Below are positions 55,309-64,000 of a DNA stretch of 64,000 nt, in pieces. The translations under genes were made by a program, and so were the position numbers. The notes under the pieces are model-generated. The model did no database searches and had not been told where the DNA came from. It saw only the letters and a list, made by a program, of their open reading frames with translations. This DNA comes from Blumeriella jaapii (taxonomy: Eukaryota > Ascomycota > Leotiomycetes > Helotiales > Drepanopezizaceae): the NCBI GenBank assembly GCA_009599575.1, contig VWND01000003.1:372001-436000 (forward strand), in the 5' to 3' direction. Position 1 is the first letter of the stretch, and every line of letters begins with the position of its first letter.

Positions 55309-57905
55309 AAGGCTCCCGGCACCGAACCAGATGGCCGGCATTGTACGATGGACCGATGGGTCTTGATAGATAATGCACCGAAGGCGCGCGCAAAGTGTGC
55401 CATAGTTTGGTGGGTAACGTCCATCTGGGTAGTGGACTGTGTAAAAAGATAGATTAGATTCTAGATACCCATAGCTGAGTCGGCGCAACAGAAGTTGTGG
55501 GGGCCGCCGAAGGAATACTTGTATTGTAAAACTAAAACTAGACCAAATCATAAGAAGGAGAGATGAAGAAAAACGAAAAGAAAAAGAGGAAAAGTAGAAA
55601 ATGGAGATATCTCAAAATCGGTAACTAGCAAACAAGTTGATCATATCGGGAATCATATCGGGGAAATCCTTTCACATTTCTCGGCTGTAAAATGCCAACG
55701 CCCTGGTCCACCGCTACAGCGCTAGGTGTATCGCGTAGTGCTCTCTGGGTGAAAGATGGGAAGCCGATAGTCAAGGCTGCCGAAGAAATCATTCACATTC
55801 ATAATCGAAGCAGTAAGCGTTGTAGTTGAATTTTATAACAAAGGCGTTGGGTCTAAGCTCACGCTTGTCACGCATCCTTTGGTTCTGTGCTCTCCACGAA
55901 ACACCGTTCAGCAGAACGAGAACTCTGCAAGTGTGTTCTGGACCGGCCGGGCTTCAGCTGGGTTCTATCCACGTTTCTTTGGGATTTGCCTTTGAAATAT
56001 CAGGGCGGAATGGTAAGGGCTGTGAAACGACGGTGATGAATCGATTGGAGCAGTTGACAGATGACGAGGCGACTCAGACGGCGTCGCTGTTAGAGACCCC
56101 GTATCACAACGGTATCAGGTACGCTGTCGTGATTTTCACGGTTCTTTGCTCTCCTGGCTTTAGCTGGAATCGGTCACCGCGGTAGTGTGTTGATGCCCGC
56201 TTGCTTTACGAGGCAGTTGGATTCTCGCAGAGACCGGTTCAGACGTTGCTCGGTTGGAAATGCGTTCTGATGTGTAGAGCCAAGCCAGCTCGTCTGCGTC
56301 TTGTGATGTGCATTTGCCCTGCCATCTACTATTGTATATTCTTTGGAACGCTTTGGATGAGGTCCTCGTTAGCTACCTAGGTAGCATAGGTACACAAAAG
56401 GTCAGAGTACTACAATTAGGTACACAACGTATGCAGAACCCATGGTGCCAGCTCGCGAATGATGGAAAGCACCGCTGATCATCCAGCCAGATCTCGCTGG
56501 AGAGAACTCATCAAGAGGTACGGATCTAGGCCCAGAGGCTGGCGGGAAGTTCTGCGCCACGTCGGGCCCATACTACAGTACAATCAAGTTGCGACGCGAG
56601 GTTCTTGGGGTTCTCACGAATCTCTGAAAACCACTCTACAACCATCAATTGTCATCGACTCCCGAAACGTCGCAATGTGTTGAGAATTGGCCAGCTAGCT
56701 ACATGTAGGTCCACCATGGAGAACCACTTGTTCTTCTACTGTACTGTACTGTTCTGTATCATACCGTGGAAGGTTTATACGTCCAACCATTTGGGAAAGT
56801 ACATGAGGAAGAAGTGGGATCTTCCAGAGGCAGCCGCCGGGTCTTATCATCGCACCACTCACTCTCACTGTGTTTCTCAATCGAGCAATGAATGATTAGT
56901 CGACCGATAAGCAAACTATTCTTAGAATCTTATACATACTATACAGTACCATATGTGGAATGCCACGCATATACAGTACTGTATTGTACTCTACTGTATC
57001 TGTACCGTACAGTACTCCACTATAAAATGTGTTTCCGAAAAGCTCCGAGCAGGAAAGTGATCCTTTGGCGTGTTTGCTATACTGTACTGTACTGTGCTGT
57101 ACTCTGCTCCGATCAGCCACATCGTTTCCGGTCTGTTTACGTGTGCTCACATCCATCGAGATACAAGCTTTTTACATCGAAATCCAGCACTTGACATGAC
57201 TCAACTCTTATCGTCCGTCGATCACGGTTTCCAAGCAATCTTGAGAATTTAGCAGTTGGACTTTTTCGTACTGAAACCTCGCATGCGTAGGTACCTATCC
57301 ATTGTGACGGAATATGCAGTTCCTAAATCGGCGGCTCCCTCTACCTGAGCCAGGAATCGAGCGTTCGGAAACGTCTGTGGCCTTGGTCGGGTTAGGAGCC
57401 GGTTGGATTGGAGATGTTGGCGGTGGGGATGGCGAAGAAGGGAGTATTGTTGTCATTCTAGGGATGCTCGGCTTCACTTCTCCATCGTTGACCTAACTAA
57501 GCTTTCAAGACCGGATGTCAACAATTTGTTCTAGCAACTGTCTGTCTACCTTTAGTGACAATTTCCAATCGGAGCCTGTCTTCTTCGCAGCGTGGCAGAG
57601 AATAGCCGGGCGCTTGAACAGAAAGGCGATCCGCAGAGCCCACCGGAGCCAGCACTGGCTTCTCCGTTACTATAACACTAATCGCTCTCTCAAGTGCAAG
57701 GGATTCAGTCCGAATCGTAACCCGACTCGCTGTGCGTTTCGCGTTATCTGATATTGCCATATTATGAGTCGTCTGGGATAGCTCCTGAAGCCTCTACAGA
57801 TTTTAAGTAGAAGCCGAAGATCACCCCCACCTCGCGAAAAACAAGCCCGCCAAAGCGCGTCGCTCACCTCTGTGCGCGACGACACCCAATACCACAAACC
57901 CAAGA
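55309..57905. other. Intergenic spacer
   Basis: No supported gene. Contains GTACTGTAC-type runs at 56738-56755 and 56937-57100. Short open frames at 55826-56185 and 56459-56683 have no recognisable features. Confidence 0.5.
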
Positions 57906-59695
57906 ATGGCGATGCCACCGAACCAGAGCTTTGAAGCAAACGACGGCGTCACGCTCAGGTATCTCGATACCGGGCTGGAGAATGCGGAGGGCAGGGAGAG
58001 GCCGTGGTTGGTTTTGGTACGTATGCGTAAGAGGTCGGCGCGCGGGGGATGTTTGTGTTGTTCTGTGTCTTTGATGCTTTTGCGGTTCTCGTATTAAGTC
58101 TCTATGTTGTTTTGTTATGTTATTCTGGGGTTTCTACTGCAAGAGCTTTGGTTCTGAGTGCCGTGTCGGAGTGTGCCATGTACAAAGAGAGCTTCGAGAC
58201 GCGGGTGCAGTCTTTCATCTCGTCTCGTGACTCGACGAAGGGAGATGGAGGAGAAGAAGAGTTTGTGTGTTTCTGTCCTGGGATTTCTGGGCCATTGTGC
58301 GTGTTTTATAACCGATTTGATGTGCTCAGTTGAAAGGAGTCGAATATTATCGCTTTACATCAGTCGTGCGTTCTGCCTCGCATTGCTTTTTCATGCAAAC
58401 CTAGTACTTGTTCTGGTTTTTTGGCTATCGCAAACGCTTCCTACCTACCTATAGGTATGTATGTACACCTTCGCCTGGGATGTATGTACAGGGACAAGTC
58501 TCGCTGGTATTTCTTCCATTCCAAGTTTTTCCTACCTGCATTATCTATCTCCTCTACACCGTCGCCGTCACTGTCACCCTCTCAACGCCATTCACATGGA
58601 TATAGCATACCTCTCTCGTCACGATCATCTCACCTAACGTACCCCAGATCCACGGCTTCACGGGCTCCTCGCAAGTCTGGCAGCGTAACATCCCCGCCCT
58701 CGCAAAGTACTATAGAGTCATAGTCCCGGATCTCCGCGGCCACGGCGACAGCGAAAAGCCGGAGCATGGGTTCCAGGTCAGCCGGCTCGCGATGGATCTG
58801 AGGGAGTTGGTTCTGCTGCTGCAAGGCACAGAAGCGGCGCCGCGTGAGTGGAAAGTTATCGGGGGCAGTCTGGGGTGCTCGATCATATGGTACCTATACG
58901 CTTCTCTCCCCCTCCGAAAGAGCGAACCGTTTGTATCTCGCTCATGATTCTCGGTGTCTCATCACGCGTTCGAGAGCGGGAGATCTGATGTCAAGCAGGT
59001 GCTACGCCGCTCTCTTCACCTCCCACGCCTTCACCCACAGCATCTTCGTCGACCAAGCGCCGCTGCAAAACCGCCTCCCAGACTGGCAGCCCCCGTTCTG
59101 TAACCGCGGCATGAACAACCCCACGGCCGTGGCGGCGCTGCAGGACACGCTGGCCACGGCCCCGGCGACTGCCCACCGAGGCACCATCGCCGCGTGCCTC
59201 TCCTACCGCGCCCACCCGCTCCCCACGGACTTTGCCTCGCAGGAAGAGAGGCAGGCCGTCACCGCCGCAGACGAGCGCTTCTTCCTGGCAGAGGCAATGA
59301 AGGGCAGGCAGGCGTGGTACGGCCGGCTGATGGCGGACCACACGGCTCTGGACTGGCGCGCGAGCATCGCCGCGACGTTCGGGCCCCAGAGCGGGAGTCG
59401 GACGAAGGTGCTGGTCGTGGCGAGCGAGAGAAGTGGCTGTTTCCCGGCTGAGGGGCCGCTGTTCGTCGTCGGTCTGGTAGGGGAGAGGGCGAGAGGCGTG
59501 AGTGTGGAGTGGGGTGGGCATTGGTGCTATGTGGGTGCTCGATCTCTCGTTCCGTCCCTCGGAATCGCGCGCAGCACTGACTTGGCTCTTGCGCAGTGGG
59601 AGGACCCTCAGAAGTTCAATGAGCTGGTGCTGGGGTTCTTGTCTGATGCTGCCGGGGACTCGGGGCTGGGCCGCTGGGTCGGAGGCATCGCTTGA
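57906..59695 (+). CDS. Alpha/beta hydrolase
   Basis: Serine-type hydrolase of unknown substrate. Four exons, 57906-58016, 58648-58889, 58999-59530 and 59597-59695, give 327 residues. The oxyanion-hole motif HGFTGSS (39-45) opens exon 2. The nucleophile elbow is GGSLG with Ser at about 111. The catalytic His is in GGHWCYW, formed across the last intron. PDLRGHGDSEKPEHG is the typical strand-4 segment. The catalytic acid is not certain. The last intron (66 nt) has no stop and is in frame, so a longer, unspliced version can be read; the family join GGHWCYWEDPQKF supports splicing. The first intron, about 631 nt, is far longer than the others in the window. There is no signal peptide, so a cytosolic enzyme is likely. 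Confidence 0.85.
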
Positions 59696-60022
59696 TCGGC
59701 AGCGTTGGGCCTGGAGCGCATGTGCCACGAGTCGCTGAAGGAGAACTTGAGACGCGCAGCCTATGAGTTGGTATTTCTAATCCTTTGCCTTCCTCGAGCC
59801 TTGCTTTGGGACGACTTAACCTCCCCTTCAGTCGGTATTCTGACAGACATCATCCCGCCACACATCGTGAGAGGAACGTCTGCCTGAGCTCGCGCAGAGT
59901 ATAGAGTATACCTTCGGACTTCATTCTCTCTTTCTTGAGCGACAGTATCTACACGAACTCCAAACGATTGTCACGTTCCCTCCCTATACAATGCCACCAA
60001 GCACACCTCGATGCAGAGCAGC
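59696..60022. other. Short convergent intergenic region
   Basis: The 3' flanks of two convergent genes; no other feature is seen. Confidence 0.6.
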
Positions 60023-60794
60023 CTAATCCACCTTCTTCCACCACAGCTCCCCCTTGAACCCGCCACCGCGTTCACTCCCAATGACCAGGTACGTGACTTC
60101 GGTTTTGTCCTCGACGGCTTCGATCACCTTATAGTTCCGCACGTGCTTCTTGCCCACCATGGACGGCACGTTCGAGACCGTCAGCGGACCGTGAAAGAGC
60201 TGGCCACTCGTCGCGCTGAAAGGGAGGGCCGTGTTCTGCAACCCGCGTCGATAGTCAGCCATAGCACTTCTGCCCACATTCACAGGATCGAGGGTTGGAT
60301 GGGGGGGAAGGGCACGAGAGGCTCAAGTGAATCGCAAGCACGTACGATGCTGAAGGGTCCCGCGTAGGCGAGCGTGTGCTTGCCGATCAGCGCCCAGTCG
60401 GCGTCGGACTGGCCGTCCAGATAGGGGAAAGTGAGGTGTTCTGGGCGCAGGTTCTTCTCCGTGGCGGCGTTGGTCGCTGACATCCAGCCCGTTGGGGTGT
60501 AGGTGAGCAGGCCCATTGGGGCAGCGCCGTACGTCACGTCAGGGATGGGTTCCCCGTTGTACGTGCTGATGCGGCGCGTCAGCGTGGTGTTCTTGACGAG
60601 GGCTTGCATGGGTCGGCGAGGGAGCACGGGAGGGAGAGATACCTGGTGGTGTTGACGAGGGAGTATGTTCCTGCCAGCTCGCGGACGACCGAGGAGGCCG
60701 TTTTCGCGACGGCCACCGCAGGGCTCGGGGCTGCTGAGACGAGGGAAGTTGAAGCCAGAAGGGCGGGGAAGAGAAGGCCGGTAGGGAACTGCAT
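60023..60794 (-). CDS. Secreted lipocalin-like protein
   Basis: Small secreted beta-barrel protein of the lipocalin-like (Lipocalin_5 type) family, possibly ligand-binding or enzymatic; the exact role is unknown. Exons 60794-60643, 60565-60346 and 60235-60023 give 194 residues. The start MQFPTGLLFPALLASTSLVS is a signal peptide followed by APSP. The mature part begins RELAGTYSLVNTTSTYNGEP (ELAGTY/LVGTW motif), then the family motif MGLLTYTPTGWMSATN. It ends YLVIGSERGGGFKGELWWKK. Introns have GTATCT and GTACGT donors, and both acceptors are CAG. The gene converges on the alpha/beta hydrolase gene. Confidence 0.82.
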
Positions 60795-63700
60795 CTTGAT
60801 GTCTCTGTGAGAGGTTTTTTTCTGTCGTTGTCGAAGGACGGTGGCTTGCGTTTGAAAATGCGGTGTGGTGTTGTGTTGTGGATGAGGGAAAGAACAGGAG
60901 CTGCGAGACACGTATATATACCTTTTCCTCCCGCGTGCAAGCCGACCTCCTCTGGGATGGAATAAATAGATGCCTCTATTCCTCGGAGCCCCGAAAGCAG
61001 GCAGGAGGCCAAAGAAAGATAGACCGGACATGCGTTGCGTCCCCCGAGCAGTCACAGGAAGGGGGCCATCGGCGAGGCGAGATAAGACTCGCCACGCTTT
61101 TCCCCCACGCCCTTCCTTCTTAATGCAACATCCACTGTTACCCTACTCCATGCCATTTGCCTCTGCCATCTGCCATCTGCCATCTGTCGTCGGCCTGCTG
61201 TGCTCGCTCTTTACTCTCAGTGTAGCATCTAGTCATTTATTCCTCCCTGTGTCTTGTGATTTTGGGATGCGTGTGCTACTTGAAGTGGTGGTATTCAAGA
61301 AACAAGAAAAACATCGACGAATCTGGAATGTCGCAAGCAACACAGTGGCTGCGTAATCGACGCAAACATACCTACGTTCTCATGTAAGCGAGCGTCTCGA
61401 TGTCACATCGGACAACCACGACGACGAGCAAGAAGACGGTACCGAAGAGCAACTGCATGCGAGCGAGAGTGGTCAGCATCCACGGCTTATCGAATCCAGA
61501 TTTACGTACTGATATCTGCATCGAAGAATCTTTCGAAGAACAATTAAAAAAAAAGGGTAGAGGAAGGCAGCTAGGCGGCTTTCCGACTTCACATCCGAAA
61601 CGAAAAGCTTGACCCAGACCCTGATCGAGGATTGCGATAGCCGGCTCGAGCAGATCCTGCTCTGCTCACATACGCTTACTCGTATGCGGAAACTGTAATC
61701 CCGGGTGCCGTGATAGGCGCCCCATCCTCCTCGTCTCCAAATCGCGGATCAGTAAGCATCTTACTGTCCTATGAATACTGCGGATCTGCACTTCCGCCGT
61801 CTGGTGGGTCTGGTCCAGACTGCTTTCTCGCGTCTCGGAGATGCCCTTAGCAAGTGTGCGGCATCCGGGAACGATGCCGGCGATAGGAGAGGGAACTTTA
61901 AACGTCTCTCAAGCCCTGTGCTTTCACGCCCCAGAGTGCTGTTCATGCGAAAGGCCATAGAGGCTCGTGGAGGTAGGTAGGTCATCATGGGAATTCCGGT
62001 GAAGCAAAACCCGGTGACAAATTCAAATTCAATTTCAAACTCAACCACATACGTAATCTCATGTCAACACGACAGATGCAAGCGAGCGTACCCGCCAACT
62101 CACAGCTATTAATAAAGCTCGGTGCCAAATGTACCTCTTCAATCCCCTTCAAGCGCGGGACGCGCTAAACAACAACGTCCCAGTTCCAAGTACACTTATG
62201 AGGATGTTACGCAAGCGATTGATTGACTTGGTTCCAAACGCACCATAAACAAGAACAGCAACAAATGAGGTAACGCGAACCGTTTTGGAAAACGTAAAAA
62301 ACCACAGCTTGGAAACCATCTATCCTGAAACCCCACTAGCCGGCGGCCTACAGCGCTGACAAAACCGCCATCGAACACGCCGTGAAAGCGACGGAAAGGA
62401 TTGCACGTCGATTGCATTTTGAAAAGACCTTCTCTCAAAAGATGGCAAACCCATTATCGCGCCGGTGAAGCAATACTTCGAAGCAGCACAGAAAAGGGAC
62501 TTGATACTTTACTCTGGTGCGCTGCGTGCCCTATCGAATCGACGGCGCGCGTTGCGTTGCGTTGCGTAGAGCGAGAGCCTGGTTGAGGAGGTATTGAAGC
62601 GGGAGGTTTCGGCTTTGTGTGTGTGTGTGTGTGCATTCGCTTTTCAGGCGATAGATAGGCTTGTAAATGAATGGTTTGAATACACGGAACTTGAAAAAGA
62701 AGGGGACGTACTGTACTGTACCTACCTAAGGTAGGTAGGTACGGTAAGTAAGGCCTCTAGAGCTCTGCAGGGCGTGCATCACCAACAACGAACGCCTTGG
62801 GCGCCTAATCTTAATCGTCGACTCGCGTGGCCCAGAAGATGCTTTTGTTCCTTGCGTTCCAGCTAAATGTGTATGATGTTTGTAAGATTTCAACTGTGCT
62901 GGCCTTCCTGATATAACTTGATTGCTGGGACTGTTGGTAGTTCGATAGGCAGTACTTGGGAGCAAGGAGTGGTCTTGAACGTATTGGTTGATTTGTAATA
63001 AATAGTATTATTCAGCTGTAGAATTGTGCCCTGGGATGTGCATTTGCCAAGCCCCAACGGTTGCTTGATAGGCACGTGATGTGATAGTTCGCAACAGCTT
63101 GTTGCTTTTTTTCTTTTCCTCAAATTTGGCTTAGTATTGATTTTCATTTTTACAGAAAAAGACGACGAAGACGAAGAAGAAGAAGAAGAAGAAGAAGAAG
63201 AAAATTGCGGCGTGAGCATTCGGTTTGACACGACGTCAGGAAAAGCAAGAAAAGCGTCTAGAGCTTCCATGGTGATACGGAATTCAGCAAAGGAGGCTGT
63301 TCAAACCAGCTGTTCAGATGAATTTTTTCTAAAGCCATAAGAAAAAGATTCGCAGCACAAAACAGCGCTCTCAGGTGAATGTTGAAGCATGCAAAATCAC
63401 ACTACACTGATACCAAGGAAGGGGAAATCTTTGCTCGGCCGGTAAGCGTTCCAATCGGCGCTCGGGAATAATGCTCCATACCAGCTAGAGCGAGTCATGG
63501 TCGGAATTTGCAAGACGTCTCTGATGTTGACGAAAGGGGGGGGGGGGGAGTGTGACTGCAATGTACAGTAAGATCAAATGCTGTAACTGTTTTGTAGTGC
63601 TTATGTGGTCTGCGGAGGGAGGTGGTCCCTCAGGCGAAGATCTGAAAGTGGTTTTCTCGCTTACAAGAGCACTAAGCAGCCCTCATGTCTTTGCGCCGGG

Positions 63701-64000
63701 CATCACGGTCTCCTGGTTATGTTTCAAGAGGTAGATTCACAAGGCAAATGTAAGCGAAACATGTATTCTGTATCTCGGGCAGGCCACCCACTACAGGAAG
63801 GTTCGCGGTTGAAAAGCCAAAGTAGCCATCCCAGGGCGAAAAATGGGGGTTACGTTTGAATGGCCGATGCGGACCAATCGTTTTGAAGGGCATGACGAAT
63901 GCAAACCGAGTTTTTGGTGATGTTCGCATGGATGATGATATTATTTAACGTCTGGTATTCGCATGGAGAGGGTATTGAAAAAGCTATTATTGAGGAAAAC
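60795..64000. other. Intergenic or gene-free end of the window
   Basis: About 3.2 kb with no supported gene. It includes a (TG)n run at 62616-62634, a GTACTGTACCTACC run at 62708-62745, a GAAGAA tract at 63164-63202 and poly-G at 63536-63549. Short frames at 61771-62048 and 63552-63859 are not convincing. Confidence 0.5.

Overview
The window is nuclear DNA of a filamentous ascomycete (Pezizomycotina). Evidence: short introns of about 50-130 nt with GTRNGT donors, CTAAC-like branch sites and YAG acceptors; fungus-typical gene families (WSC-domain secreted protein, PDR-type ABC transporter, MSS116-type helicase, fungal NiCoT transporter); large gene-poor spacers full of microsatellites. The class cannot be fixed by eye; a Sordariomycete or a neighbouring class is plausible. 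No biosynthetic cluster, virus or long intact transposon was seen. One degraded MITE is likely. 

Layout. 1-537: 3' end of ALG8 (ER N-glycan assembly). 4090-7537 (-): ISW2-complex subunit ITC1, seven exons. 11611-13010 (-): mitoribosomal protein mL46 (MRPL17). 14306-16430 (-): RING plus PHD nuclear protein. 18120-18661 (-): ribosomal protein eL43, divergent from a saccharopine-dehydrogenase-like membrane oxidoreductase (18962-20392, +) across a 300-nt shared promoter. 21464-21604 (+): tRNA-Tyr(GTA). 23286-23888 (+): small unknown protein. 25689-30240 (+): full-length ABC-G (PDR) multidrug exporter. 31947-32695 (+) and 36654-37271 (+): two fungal proteins of unknown function in a very repeat-rich stretch. 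37272-41995: gene-free microsatellite island with a probable 234-bp MITE. 41996-43265 (-): nickel/cobalt permease. 44236-44751 (+): TXNDC17-like thioredoxin. 45857-51231 (-): 1751-residue secreted protein joining a beta-propeller, Ig-like modules and four WSC domains. 53419-55308 (+): MSS116-like DEAD-box helicase. 57906-59695 (+): alpha/beta hydrolase. 60023-60794 (-): secreted lipocalin-like protein. The last 3.2 kb hold no gene I can support. 

The most unusual signal is in the tRNA-Tyr gene. It has the expected 12-nt intron after position 37. A second, 54-nt insertion splits the T stem and has every hallmark of a spliceosomal (mRNA-type) intron: GTACGT donor, GCTAAC branch site 11 nt from the acceptor, CAG end. 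Removing it restores a perfect T arm. I know of no nuclear tRNA with such an intron. 

Four conserved genes (ITC1, RING-PHD, the 31947 gene and the NiCoT gene) each carry one apparent single-base frameshift in otherwise well-preserved reading frames. Assembly indel errors are the simplest explanation, but reads must decide. Functionally the genes are mostly unlinked housekeeping genes (glycosylation, chromatin, cytosolic and mitochondrial translation, organelle RNA) interspersed with transport and cell-surface genes.
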